64,000 nt of DNA from Voacanga thouarsii (lineage: Eukaryota > Streptophyta > Magnoliopsida > Gentianales > Apocynaceae): NCBI GenBank assembly GCA_026120185.1, contig JANUWF010002362.1:2011001-2075000 (forward strand), in the 5' to 3' direction. Shown here one piece after another: positions 48,319-60,663 of the stretch. The notes under the pieces are model-generated. The model ran no database searches and was not told the DNA's origin. It saw only the letters and a list, made by a program, of their open reading frames with translations. Position 1 is the first letter of the stretch, and each line of letters begins with the position of its first letter. A program made the position numbers and the translations under genes.

Positions 48319-48404
48319 GACCCAATCTCGGCTTTCATTGCTTTATGCCATAAATTTGCATCAGCATCAACAATAGCCTCCTCGTATCTATTGGGGTCTT
48401 GTTC

Positions 48405-49654
48405 CTAATGGTCGGAGACTAGCTCGAAAGCTTCTCTAGTCCATCTCTTTGGAATCCTAGACACTCTCCCACTATGACGAGGCTCCAATTGTACAGGCTC
48501 TTGAGGTTGTGCCTCTTCTCGTTGCACAATCAGGTCAAATGAAGTTGATTTCGAAGATAACTTCTCATTCAATTCCAACCTAATTGAACCTTTCATGGAA
48601 GTACTCTGATCATCCTCTAAGTATCTAGCATTGATATTAACCAATACTTTCTACTCCTTAGAATGATAAAAGTAACTACCCTTTGTCCCTTTTGGATACC
48701 CAACAAAATAGTATAATTCTGATCTTGATTACAACTTGTCTCCCTTGACTAATACAAAAGCTGGACAACCCCACATCCTAAGATGATTTAGATTTGGCTT
48801 ACGCCCAGTCCACATCTCATAGGGAGTCCTAGGTACTGACTTGGAAGGTACCAAGTTCAAAATGTATGCCGCTGTTTCCAAGGCATATCCCCAAAAAGAC
48901 ACTGGAAGAGTAGCATGAGACATCATGCTTCAGACAATTTCCATCAATGTCCTGTTCTTTTTCTCAGCTACTCTGTTCTGCTGGGGTGTCCCCGGCACAG
49001 AGAGTTGGGATACTATCTCATGATGTACCATGTAGTCCTTGAATTCACCCAGGAGGTACTCTCTACCACGATCCGATCATAAGGTCTTGATCAATTTACC
49101 TGTCCGACGCTCCACCTCAGCCTTAAACTCCTTGAACTTGTCAAAAGAGTCAGACTTGCATCTCATCAGGTAAATGTAACCAAACCTTGTACAATCATCC
49201 GTGAAAGTGATGAAGTACTCAAAATCCCCTCTAGCTGGTGTAGACAAGGGACCACACACATTAGTGTGAACAAGACTTAATACCTCCTTGGCTCTATCTG
49301 CCTAAGGGGTAAATAACCTTTTGGTCATCTTCCCATCAAGCAGGACTCATACCGAGGCCAATTTTCCAATCTCAATGAGCCTAAAGGCCCATCATAGATT
49401 AACCTCTGAATCCTAGTTGAGTTTACATAACCCAACCTTATATGCCAAAGATAAGAGTCATTAACATTGGTCTTTCTCTTCCTTGTTAAAGGTTCAGATT
49501 GAGCGTTATTTAATTGGTTGTTTATTGGGTTTAAGAAAAATAGATTTCCATACATGTGCCTAGTACATAAAATTTCTCCATCTCTACTGATAGAAATAGC
49601 AGAATAGAAAGATATAGAATATCCTTGATTTATTAGATTCGCAACCAAAATCAA
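48405..49654 (-). pseudogene. pol: Copia GAG-pre-integrase, integrase and linker, broken
   Basis: GAG-pre-integrase 49654-49325 with LWHIRLGYVNSTRI. Integrase core about 49259-49077 (YFITFTDDCTRFGYIYL, first catalytic Asp region). Later core about 49000-48950. C-terminal part 48926-48729 ([20 protein letters not shown] and [19 protein letters not shown]). Linker to RT 48644-48405, with RRSGRVSRIPKRW-like text (RHSGRVSRIPKRW). Stop codons separate the pieces. Integrase inserts the cDNA in intact relatives. Confidence 0.85.
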
Positions 49655-49779
49655 ATTCTGTCAAAATCCAGGTACATATAAATTATCTTTCAAAACCACT
49701 ATTCTATTACAATCAAAACAAGATCCAGCTCTCCCACTGCAAGAACCCAAACTTGTGCTCCATTTCCCACACGTAGTCC

Positions 49780-50714
49780 ATGTTCGCCCTTCTGGAGTCT
49801 TCTAATCTTTCTAAACCTCTGCAAGGAGTTACAGATGTGATCAATGGCTCCTGAATCAACAATTCATGTGGAAGTTGATCCAACCATTGATATAGACTCT
49901 AGATAGAAAACATTACCTGTGGGGTTCTTCTTAGCTTGAAGATCTAGACAGTCCTTTTCCAGTGTCCCTTCAGTCCACTTTTGAAGCACTTGCCATTGGG
50001 TTTGTCTTTAGGTTGGGTCTTGGGCTAGGCCGCTTCATTCCCCTTCTTCTTCTTGAACTTCCTGGGCTTGGGCCTAGAAGATAAAGCCTTAGCAATCATA
50101 GCCTTAGATTGTGGCTCCATGACCTTCTTTGCCATCTGGAGCTCCTTCATCGACTTTGTTAAACTCATGTTTAACTTGTTCATGTTGTAATTCAACTTGA
50201 ACTGAGTAAAGGAACCCAATAGAGATTCGAGAACCATGTCCACTTGGCTCTTGGGGTTAATAACAGCCCCTAAGATTTCTGCCTCCTTGAAAGAAGCAAT
50301 CATCTTGCGTATATACTCTTTGATTGATGCTCTCTCAGCCATCTTAGTGTTAATGATAGTTTGAAGAGCCTCCTGCCTTGCGAGCCGGCTCTTATCTGCG
50401 AACATCGTGGCTAATAAGTAAGTTATATCATACACAGTGGCCTTGTGCTCATGTTTATTTTAGAGCACATTAGACATGGAGGCCAACATGTAACAACGAG
50501 CAATCTCATCGGCCTTCTTCCATGCCTTCTTAGCCTCACGCTCCTCGGCAGTGGAACCCTCCGCAATAACAGGGCAGGTTTCGTAAAGGACATACTTATA
50601 CTCTTTCGCTGTGAGTATTATGTCCAAGTTTCTCTTCCAGCCCACATAGTTTGGTCCCGTTAGCTTATTTTCTCTGAGAATAATGGCCAATAGACTAAAA
50701 GAACCTCCCACCAT
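49780..50714 (-). pseudogene. gag: Copia gag and protease, broken
   Basis: Gag starts at ATG 50714 (minus; MVGGSFSLLAIILRENKL), with the family pattern NKLTGPNYVGWKRNLDIIL, and continues to 50025 through an in-frame stop near 50460. The UBN2-type core is at 50435-50100, with a Lys-rich end. A zinc-knuckle remnant, CFKSGLKGHWKR, lies near 49990-49950, with its second and last Cys lost. A protease remnant IVDSGAIDHIC lies near 49865-49833 and keeps the catalytic D-S-G; its preceding Trp codon has become TGA. The solo LTR sits 68 bp upstream of the gag ATG, splitting gag from its leader. Confidence 0.82.
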
Positions 50715-50776
50715 TTCTAAAAATTTAAAAATAAAAGAAAAGAATTTAGTTTGTGAAAACAAAACAAATTTGTGCA

Positions 50777-50781
50777 CTTTA
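50777..50781. other. Target-site duplication CTTTA, left copy
   Basis: Identical to 55147-55151 at the other end of the solo LTR. Confidence 0.95.
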
Positions 50782-51026
50782 TGTGAAACCCCAGCCAAAA
50801 CCAACCTTAGAGTAAGGGGGTTGGGATGCATATCATATTTTATTGCATGTTTAATTATATTTTTATATTATTTTATGTGCATTGAATTTGTGTTTTATAG
50901 TCTAGAGGGCTTGATTATGATTATTGAGTGAGAAGGGCAAAATGGTAATTTTTGCCTGAGGTGAAAATATGGAGATAGCTTGGGAAATAAATAGGAAAAG
51001 AATTTTAGAGAGGAAAAAAGAACAAG

Positions 51027-51094
51027 AGTTGTTGTGGTGTAGTGGTTAGAGCTTTGGAATTAATTCTTGAGATCTTGGGTTCGAATTCCATCAT
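51027..51094 (+). promoter_or_regulatory. tRNA-like module in the 50.8-kb solo LTR
   Basis: A-box-like GTGTAGTGGTTAGAGC (about 51037-51052) and B-box-like GGGTTCGAATTCC (51077-51089). The T-arm pairs at about four of five positions. This is the copy closest to tRNA consensus. Confidence 0.65.
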
Positions 51095-52722
51095 AGAAGC
51101 TTTAGCTAGATTAAATTTTATTTTTGCTTAGTGGAGGAAATTTCGGTCTTATGAGCTTAGAGTAAGGTAGGGATGATGGTCCTAAGAGAGACATGTTAGG
51201 AGTATTCTCATTCCACTCCTTTACTCTACTCGAATTTCTTAAAGGGAATTCATTTTCCCTTGATCCTTAATTTTCCTCAATTTTCAACTCCTTGGTTTGA
51301 TCAAGATGTTCTATCCATTTTCTTTCCAGAAATTTCAGTAAAATGCTATAATCTTGTGAGATCAAAATGTCCTAGTAAAAGGCTTCTCATGGTCTGAAAA
51401 ATGTGTAAGAATGGTAGGAAATTCCAAGGGGAAAAATCCCTCTAGTAAGCTTACTGAAATTTCTCTCTAGACTGGTTCATCTTACTTCTTAGAACGAGCT
51501 GAAATTTTTCAGCTTGTTGTACCTTCAAATCATCGAGCTTCTTAGCTAACTTTCCCTCCCAAAATCTGCCAGACAAATGGCCTTAAGATCAGTTTGAGAC
51601 ATGAATTATTTCTGCCATTTTCGGACTGCACAAAGATGGTGCAAAACCAAAAAAAAATCCTGTACAAATCACAGCTTTGGAGGTCCAAAACCAAGCTGTT
51701 TTCTTCCAATTTTTGTACAGCACCCTAGCCATGTTTTTTCTCCATGAAGTAGGTTGGAAAGAAGCCTTGAAATCCCCAGAAATTCCCTTCAAAGCCTCTG
51801 CAAATTGCCTAGAAAAGGGCAGCCGAAAACTGCCCAGAAAATTCCAGCCTTGCAAAAATCTGTGCAGTGGTTTTTTTTTCCAGCTTTGTTTCTTAATTCT
51901 CTCCTAGCTGAAACTCCATCATTTTTCTGCAAAAACCACCCTTAAACCTCCATTAACAGAACTCCATTGTCCTCCCAAAGTTCTGCACGAAAATCCAGCC
52001 ATGGATGCCTAAAAGATTTCCAAAAAAAATCTGCAATCATTCCTTGATTTGGATACCAAAATTCCAGCTACCATGATTTAACAACTTTCTATAAAATATA
52101 CCTCAAAAAACCAGACCTTCTCTCCACCATTATACTCCATAATTTTGGTCACCCTAAGCCTCCTTCAACCAGCTTTCATTCAACCAAAACACTGCCCAGA
52201 AATTCGTCCATGGCAGATCTCCAAAAGCTCTCCAATAATCAAAGATATTCTTGTGATATCTAGTTTCCAAATTTGCTTCCCAAAAATATTCTTCAAGGAT
52301 TTTAACAACTAGCCTTTCCTTTTTCCTTCCAAACCATAAAAACCATCTTCCTAAACCCTACAAACAGTTTGGCAGCCCTAATCTCTTCAGAATTTCAGCA
52401 GCCTCCATCCAAGAACTCTCTATTCTCTTCAACCTCAAGAACACATAGTACACCAAGAACACCTACTCATTCCTTTCATCTAATACCTCTCCGAATCACT
52501 TCAAACTACCTCTAAAAATTCCAGATTTCATCTATTCATTGCTGTGATTCCATCCGTACCATTTTTAACATCAAACTCCAAAATCCAACTTGCACTTTTG
52601 GATCAAAAACCAGAAATTTCTGTTAAGGTCAAGAACACCTTCAAGGTAAATTTATTCTAACAACTTCATCTTCTCCAATCTTGATCTCTAGTGAGAGCCT
52701 ATGTGAATAAACATGCTAATGG

Positions 52723-52757
52723 TCTCTCTCTCTCTCTCTCTCTCTCTCCCCCTCTCA
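52723..52757. repeat. (CT)n tract in the 50.8-kb solo LTR
   Basis: About 13 CT units ending in CCCCCTCTC, at the conserved LTR place. Shorter than in other copies, with no TATA before it. Confidence 0.92.
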
Positions 52758-55099
52758 TGGCCGAAAATTCCCCTCTCTTGGCCGGATGACTTTTTCTCCC
52801 ATGAACATGCTTTCGCTATCTCCCATGGACAAAGTTAGACATCTAAGAGTTGAGATCTACTCTAAACTCCTTCAAGGCATTCATCAACCAAGTAAGTACC
52901 TTCAATCTTCCTTTTTAAACTCTAGATTCATGTCTCTAGGATGATGATGATAGTAGGTGGATGGCGATAGGATTTAAGTATATATATATATTGTTGAGAT
53001 TGAAGCATGAATATATGTATGATTGTGAAAGAGATAGGATTTATGCATGGAAGGATTATCTTGGATGATTATATGATGATTTGAGGTTGATGCATGTTAT
53101 AGGTAGTATTTGTGATGAAGTATGCTAGAGATTATGTCACCTTTGATGAATAGGATTTATATTCATGTTGGATTATTGAAGCCATGATCATATTTATGCT
53201 AGTAGGGGTTAGATCATGTTTTGATAAATTGAGATCTATGCTTGTATGCATGATTTGGATGATTTGATGAATTGAAGGGTTGTATATGTTCATGATTGTC
53301 GTTAGCTATGGGAATATGATCATGATCTAGTTGTCCCTAAGCTAAATTTTATTTCATTAATAAAATATTTAATAATATGATTTTTCTAGTAAAATTTTGA
53401 AAACCATGGGAAAATGTAGATTTGGTCTTTTATATAAAATAGTTATATTTTAGTCAAATAAATAATATTTTTTGCTAGAAAAATAAATATTTATATTTAT
53501 ATTTATATTATTTAAAATAATAAAATCAATTAAAGCCTTTTATGGAAATAATTATAATTAATAAAATATTTATAACTAAAAATTTAATTATTATCTTTTA
53601 ATCAAAACCCATTAAGGATTTGCTTATTATTTTTCAAGCAAGACTCATTAAAATTTATTTTCAACTAATTTTAACTATCAATTATTTTCTAGCAATTAAT
53701 TATTAATAAATTATTATTTTACCTAGTACCACCTAGGACTTTTCATCAAATAAACTCTAAATTATTTTAGCAAGATTTAAACCTTCAACATATTGTACCT
53801 AATTTTCCAAACTCTAGCTATTTTAATATCAAAATGGATTTATTTTATAAACCCTTTTATTTATTATCGAGCCTTAAAGCTTGGGACACTAAGGACATGA
53901 TTGTAGTAAGTTGAGTTATTTTTATTTGTGAAAGTGAATCTTGGCTTGAGTTTGATTGTGGTTTGTATTTACCCTATGCGGGGTTAGGTCAGCTGTTAGA
54001 GACCTTTGTTGTGGACAAGGATCAGGTAAGCTCCTACATAAAACCTGTTTGATGAAAAATGTTTTTTTTTTTATGGCAAGTCAAATGTAGAGTGCAGGGT
54101 CACTCATTTCTGTAAAGGCAATTGAGGATTATTTCCATTCTCATTTCAGACAAATAAATTATTTGTAAATTAAGGGGCAGTTTTACTCAAAACCTAAAAT
54201 TCTTTCTAAAACCAATTTTACCCCAAACTTTGGAAAACCTGAATTGCCATTTTCAAGTGGAACTTTCTTTTGTTCATTTTCTTCCCAAGTGGGATATGTT
54301 ACGTTGAGTACTCAATAGGGGTAGACTGGTAGTACTAGTTTTGAAGAGCAAGAGTAAGTCTTCTGGCAGGAGGCCTCCTCCAGAAGATGAACTCAACTTG
54401 GAGAAACGTCAGTACTACTTAGTCATGCCGGTCCGAGCTAGCAGTTTTTATTTCAGTCAAGTGACTGTGTTTTGCCGGAATGGACACCTGGTTGTTGTTT
54501 GGGTATAGAGAAGGAGGAGTATCTTGCCCGGTAGGCCGATCACCTACCTTTAGTCAGTCTGCACAAAGTGTCGGCATTCTGACCGGCAGTATGCACAAAG
54601 TGTCGGCATACTGACCATCCGGTTATGGGGCCCAACGTGTGGTAACCCATAATCCTTTCTTTCGAGTGGTTGATCTTATAAATTATGTATGGCGCCACTC
54701 TTGCTTTTGACTAATGTTTATTGCTTGCCAATATTTCTCTTATAAAGTTTTTATACTCTGCATCCACGAACTATTTCCACTGAACACCCAAAGCACACAC
54801 GGACTTACTGAGATTTCTGTCTCATCACATTTTCACCATGATTTCAGGCCGATCCTACTGTGGGGATGAGTAGCTTGTGTTATATGCCTTGGAAGAGAAT
54901 GTTGTCTTTTATTTTTATGTATTACTTTGGGGAGTTGAAAGTGGATGATTTTATTTATGGATTTGTATTTCTTTTGGGAATTCATGGTTTTATTCGTGGA
55001 TTTATTCTTAGGTTGTAATAAATTTTAAGTTAAATTATTATTTTCATTTCGCTATTTTAATTGTGTGACCTAGTTATAAAAACCCCTTGTCCTTTGGAC

Positions 55100-55146
55100 G
55101 GGGCGACATCCCCGGCCCTGGCGGGCCTAGGTAGCGGGGTGTTACA
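55100..55146 (+). other. GC-rich double hairpin at solo LTR 3' end
   Basis: GGGG-CGACAT-CCCC (55100-55113) followed directly by GGCCC-TGGC-GGGCC (55114-55127), 19 bp before the LTR end. Both stems are perfect. Confidence 0.75.
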
Positions 55147-55151
55147 CTTTA

Positions 55152-56756
55152 TCCTTATTATCAAAACTGATAATAATTAATTTGGCTCTTAGGAAAACTG
55201 ACATAGCTTCTTGGGAAGATTAACAGTTTCCTAAGTTAAGTGTGTTAACCACCATAAATTAATTTCCCTTCTAGGTAATGATCCAGAAGATAACTCCATC
55301 GAGGGGATGGCTGTTTTCTCTCATTTCCTATGGACATACCTCGCACTATAACTTTCAATGAGGGGCTGGCCGATCATAGTACTTGTTCCCGATTATTAAT
55401 TATATCCCTCCATTAGATCTAGATCCTTGTATTATCCCCATCCTATACGGATTCAATCCCAGGGTAACGTGAGGGACCACGATCTCTAATGAGGATCGTG
55501 ATAGAAGCTGTGGGGCCGTTAGAACCCCTCTCCCACTTAGTCTTTTAAAACAAGGGTTTTCTGAAAAATATGCTTTTAAAAATTTCCATTAAGTTTTCCT
55601 TTTAACTCAAAAATAAAATGTCTAAATCCATTAAAATCTCTATGTCAAGGTATATATCCTTTGAGAGATTTTTCCATGGACTAATTTTATTTAAGTTTTA
55701 AAAAAAATTAATAATTTCAAAATTTTTCCAATTAAAACTTTCTAGAGACTTTGGTCTCAAGTTTATTTGACAAAATAATTTTTCTTTGTGCTAAAGTAAA
55801 ACAAAATAGTTTTCTATTTTAACTTACAAAAATATCTAAATCTAATATATTTTCTATGTCAAGGATTAAATCATTTGAGAAAATATCTGAGGATTAATTT
55901 TTGTTCAAGTTAAAATAACCATTTAATTTACAGAAAAATATTTTCTTTGTCAAAAATATTCCTAAAGACTTTGGTCTTTGAGAAAACGTGCACATAGGTA
56001 CATAAAAAATAAATAGCATGCTAGAAAATAGTAGACGTTTTCATAATTTTCTATTTTTTTTAAACCTAAGTGCCCAAATAATAAAATTAAGCTCATTAAT
56101 TAATTAATTAATTAATTAATGGTCTTGTTTAATCCTAAAATTTCTTACTAATATTTTTCATGCAAAATATTCCATGAATATTAACTATTGCAAAAATATT
56201 AACTTCACCTAGTATGGACCCCAAAATAAAAAGGAAAACGCAAGAAAAATTACAGGGAAAAAATCAAAAATTTCTCCTTGATCCACTACACCCGCCGCAC
56301 TGGATCAAGCACCCATCCGTACTGTGGTCCACTACACCCGCAGCACAAAACCAAGACCCATTGGTGACCTAAAATTCGGAGCGAGTCCAAACCTTAGCCG
56401 GTGTCGGTTCCAGTCTGGACGAGTTCTTCTGCATTTTCTTTTTTTTTTTTTTTTGCGATTTTCTTCTACGAATTTTCTCTATTTTTCTGTGCAACTTCTG
56501 GTACCATTGGCTCTTCGATTTCAATCTCAATACAATGAAATCAATCAAAACCAATAATCGCCTATACCCTTTAATATCGGGCTTACACGATTTGCTAAGA
56601 AAAATAATAAATTACAAATCTCCTATACCTCTATCAAAGAGGTTTAATAAGAGAATCTATCCATACCAAAACAGCGAAGGATCACGGTTTAATCACACAT
56701 GTGTCCAGTTTTATTCAACTAGATGCATGCTCCCTATATTTTCACAAAACCTTCAT
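55152..56756 (-). other. 5' leader of the copia element
   Basis: Lies between the PBS (56757) and gag on the minus strand and has no coding domain. It includes a TTAA-rich tract (TAAT)n near 56097-56120, a short repeat CCACTACACCCGC at 56283 and 56329, and a poly-T at 56439-56453. Long leaders of this type usually carry packaging and dimerisation signals, but none can be named here. Confidence 0.7.
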
Positions 56757-56769
56757 GCTCTGATACCAA
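56757..56769 (-). promoter_or_regulatory. PBS of copia element, tRNA-iMet type
   Basis: On the minus strand TTGGTATCAGAGC, a full match to the initiator tRNA-Met complement, one base from the LTR. Confidence 0.95.
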
Positions 56770-56770
56770 T

Positions 56771-58582
56771 TGAAGGCTTAATAAGGGAAAAACACAGGGC
56801 ACGCAGCGGAAGTAAATACCAAAAAAAAACTAGAAAAACTGAAGAACAGGGGAACCGAACAAAGCAGGTGCCATCTCCGGCAGCCCTAGACGGCGCCGGT
56901 TAAGCTCTATACAGACTCCGAGGTTAAAAATTTCTTACCTCTTTTCCTCGTTATAAGAATTGGTTGGACCAAAATATATGCAACCGGGGTAGGTGTGCTG
57001 GTGGAAGCCTCTGGTGCTATTCCTGCAAGCCTCCTACTCCGTCTTTCCATGTAGGTGAACGCTAAACTCTCGATCTTCCAATATATGGCCTATCTAATTC
57101 CGTTTGGTGAACAACTAACAAAACTAAGGAATAATTTTCTAGAGAGAGAGAGAGAGAGAGAGATGTGTGGTTCTTTTTTCCACAAAGAAGAGTCTATCAA
57201 AAACAATGATGATCATCAATCCTCCTGTTTAACCTAAATAAAACCCTAGGTTAAACTGGACTAGGCTATTGAACTCTTAGTTTAACCTTTTGGACTAAAT
57301 TAATTATTCTAATTAGAACCAACTTAATGGCCCAACAAATAATTAATTTTCCCAGCCAAATAAAACCAGTCCAATAAATAAGCCTATATTAGTTTAGTCC
57401 CAAGTTAATCTTTAATTATTCAAATAGGGCCAAAGCCCTGAATAATTAATTAATCCACCAAACTAATTTAATTAATTCTCTCTCTCCATGGACCTTTATT
57501 TTATTCTAGCCCAATAATTAACTCAGGAAACTTAAATAAAATAAATTTCATTTAATTTAAGATCAATTCCTTAACCCATATTTAATTAGGACTCATGGTC
57601 TATACTGGGGACCAAAAGACATACCGCCTTAGCTACTAAAATGACCAAAATACCATTGCCATATAAATAGCTGTATTTTGCATTTTAAATATTTTCTGAT
57701 ATCACCATAAAAAAAATATTGACCCCAAGGACAATGCTGCGTTAGCAAAGTCTCTGACCTACAGGTGAAATGACTAAAATACCCCTCTATACATTGTCGT
57801 ATATTTAGAGGGGAAAAAGTGTACTAATACCTCTCTAAATGACAACTACTATCCTTAGGCTTCTAGTCCAATTATCCGCGACTTCTTGGACTGTTTCCGC
57901 TTTCCAAGGGAGCTACCCTAAAGCAAATATCCAAATCATGTTTCCTAGGGCCCTAGATATTTAGATCATTCAGACAACCACAAGGGGTGACATAGTATAG
58001 AAACTATCTTGTACAAGTCTGTCTTAACTAACTAGTCACACATACCCAACATGCAAGTATATTGGCCCCACGATAGAACCTCAACTATAGTATATCAAAG
58101 TACATGCTTCCAGCTTCGTCAAACCACCAACTCATACTCAAGCCATAGAGTACTAGTCCAGGCTGTAGCAGTAGTAGTCTAGGTTTCTACCAAATAGTAC
58201 TTTTAAGAAACCACTACTGCAGGTCCTGTTCTACGTATTCAAATACACTTATGTCATGAAGTGAGTGGACTACTCATTAGCTAAAGGTAAGCCATTTCCC
58301 ATTTGAAATTCACAACATAATAACCTTGCTATGATGAGATTCCCATTCTCATCAATTAGTTAAGAACGAACATTTATGTGTTAAGTAACCCGTGATCCAT
58401 ACCTTACTGTGAAAGACCTCTATTCACATGAACCACTTACTTAAACATAATGGGTCTTTTCCAAACGTAATTGTGCACAAATAAAATATAAATTCACAAA
58501 CAATTTTTGAAAATAAATTCGTTTATTGAAACATTCAATTTTTACATTAGAAACCTAGTCTAAGAGGGCATATTTCCCAACA
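56771..58582 (-). repeat. 5' LTR of copia element (1812 bp)
   Basis: On the plus strand starts TGAAGGCTTAAT and ends TTTCCCAACA, adjoining the ATAGT duplication. It matches the 3' LTR 41809-43601. It has an extra 18-bp or so segment near 57316-57335 and a GA tract near 57142-57161. Confidence 0.93.
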
Positions 58583-59093
58583 ATAGTACGTGCCTTCAGT
58601 AATGGCAAATTCTGGACTCAAGATATTATGATTTGTGAATGGGTTACAAGCACGAATCTGAGCTAGGATGTCTGTAATACAGTCTACTAACTACGAGGAT
58701 GCTTACCAATGAAGCCGTAATATTGAGATGGAAATTAGAAGAGGAGATGCAGAGTGAGGTGTTAAAAGACAAAATACGGATTACTTTTTTCAAACTCGAC
58801 TTGTGGTTCCTTAGGAGAAAGGACAACGAGGAAAGAGACAAGCACCAATGAGCTTCAACACTAATACCACTACGGGGATGCAATGTAGAGTATGTGACAA
58901 TTGCAAGCGTTACCATGATGGAGAATACCGATGGAAAACAGGTGTATGTTTCAGTTATGGGAAGTCCAGTCACAAAAGGCGTGATTGTTCAGAAAGCAAG
59001 CAGCAAATTCAGCCAAAGTCGAGTGAAGAAAAAGGTGTTGACCCTGAAAAGAAGACCAATGCACATGTCTTTACTTTACATAAAAAGAAGTAG
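58583..59093 (+). pseudogene. gag: gag, second part (gag-only gypsy element), zinc-finger end
   Basis: Continues the frame of 41124-41808 after the copia insertion (target copy ATAGT 58583-58587). In-frame stops lie at about 58629, 58659, 58713, 58758 and 58809. From 58848 the frame is open to TAG 59091-59093. It carries a CRVCDNCKRYH module and CFSYGKSSHKRRDC, a CCHC knuckle with the second Cys changed to Tyr, then a Lys/Glu-rich tail ending TNAHVFTLHKKK. In relatives with pol, that tail leads into protease; here it terminates. Confidence 0.83.
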
Positions 59094-59238
59094 ATGAGGA
59101 AATCTAAAAAGGTGAGATGCACTACGTTTTAGAATTTTAAGTTATATACGTGTGTTTTTGTTTTGTTGATAGGAATGATTGATAGGTAAGATAAAATGTT
59201 AAGTTTCGAGGCCGAAACTTTTTGTAAGAGTGGTAGAA

Positions 59239-60596
59239 TGTAAAACCCGCACTTTTTGGAAGTCTTTTATTTATGGAGATATTTTAGAATTTGTTAAAGG
59301 TTGAATCCTAACACAATAAGAATTAAAATTCTATTCGGTTAATATTTTAAGTAAGTAGGGACTTGAATGAAATTATTTAAGAGTTAGGGAAACTCCAAGA
59401 TTTATTAAATAGGAAAATCTATGGAAAACATTGTTGTTTTCCAATAGCCATCAACATACATAGAAAGAGAGAGATAGTTCAACTAGGGTTTGAAGGAAAA
59501 AATAACATATGCTGTTATAGTTTTCAAGCATTGATATTAAGAGGTAAGTAGAAATAAATCTCTTCAGTTTTCTTATATAAATACTATAATAAAAGCTCTA
59601 TTTTTTGTTAAAATTCCCGAATAAATTGTGGTATTTTCTCAAAGTATATGATTTAATGACTAGTTAATATGTGGGGTATATTTTGATGTTTGAATTCTAT
59701 ACTTTATACATGAATGTGTTTGACAGATTTCGTACATGACGAAATTATGTTTACTTATGCATTCGATGGATTTTTTGTATATGATGAAGTTGTGTTTATG
59801 AATCTTTGAATATAATGCCTCTAATGTGGGCTAAAACTTTTTGGAATAATGTTAAAATTGAATTCGTCTTTTTGAAATTTATGCAAGGCGAAGTTTTAAT
59901 CTTTTTGGACTGCTAAGGCTGGGTTAAGCCTTTTTGAATTTTCCTAATTGAATAAATTAATTCAGTTAAAAGAAGATAATGGTTATATGGATTTGGTGTG
60001 AACGAATGTTCAATATGTTGTGTATTCATGGTTGTTTATTTTATTGTATTGTATTATATGGATGTGGTATTTCTTAAATTCTTGTATTATCTCCATTAAG
60101 AAAAAGGGAAAGAAAAAAAAGATTTTCTATATTTTTTGAAAAAGTATGTATTTCTGGTTTGATGAACGAATTATCAAGGAAGAGATAAAAATATTTTTGG
60201 GTTTTAAAAAAAACAAAAAAAAATTGCGAACTTCCTGGTATAGGGCGATGATGTCCAGGAAAACGAAGTTTCATCATTTCATGCCCTGAGCTTGGTCTTC
60301 AAAAAGAGACAAAAAAGAATGGATGTTAGTAAGTAAAAGTAAGTAACATTTAAATGTATATATATTATAATTATGTTATATTGGTTGTTTTTGAGTTTTG
60401 AAATAAAAGAAATTAGTTGGTATATTAAATGTTTAAAATTTATATCTATTGAAAAGAATTTGAGATTTATTAAGTTTTTTTTTTTTTTTGTAAACAAAAG
60501 CTTATATTCTTCTTAGTATGTTATAAGAATAATTTAAAATTAAATGTTTGATAATAGTGGTTGTTGTTAATATTGTGTGCATGTATAATTATTATT

Positions 60597-60663
<67 letters not shown>

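Larger units (their letters stand above)
42087..48459 (-). repeat. 3202-bp tandem duplication (partial LTR + RNase H + RT)
   Basis: 42087-45257 and 45289-48459 are near-identical copies, offset 3202 bp. Each covers most of the LTR, RNase H, RT and the integrase/RT linker end. Between them, 45258-45288 is a 31-bp filler that repeats the sequence at about 45205-45231 (ATGGTCGGAGACTAGCTCG...). The second copy therefore puts an LTR lacking its last 278 bp inside the coding region. I count about ten differences in 3.17 kb, most at CAG/CTG sites. It may be a genuine DNA-repair duplication or an assembly product. Confidence 0.9.
50782..55146 (+). mobile_element. Solo LTR of the Tekay-like family in the copia leader (4365 bp)
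   Basis: Starts TGTGAAACCCC and ends GCGGGGTGTTACA, with a perfect CTTTA duplication. No internal gypsy sequence adjoins. It is inserted in the copia element's 5' untranslated leader, antisense to copia transcription. It shares the two-unit TGCACAAAGTG duplication (54557-54620) with the inner solo LTR at 22803. Its terminal hairpins are the most perfect of the set. Confidence 0.96.
41809..58582 (-). mobile_element. Angela-like copia element, minus strand, with nested LTR and duplication
   Basis: A Ty1/copia element on the minus strand with 5' LTR 56771-58582 and 3' LTR 41809-43601, flanked by a perfect ATAGT duplication. PBS 56757-56769, leader 55152-56756, gag 50714-50025, protease about 49900, integrase, RT and RNase H down to 43624, then the PPT complement at 43602. 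It is enlarged by a solo gypsy LTR (50782-55146) and a 3202-bp tandem duplication (42087-45257 / 45289-48459). Integrase before RT proves copia order. About 1.8-kb LTRs starting TGTTG suggest the Angela/BARE lineage. Stop codons and frameshifts are present throughout pol. Confidence 0.93.

Noticed and set aside
56535..57237. Short plus-strand ORFs at the copia 5' LTR
   Set aside because: They cross the PBS and LTR boundary against the element's direction and have no recognised domain.
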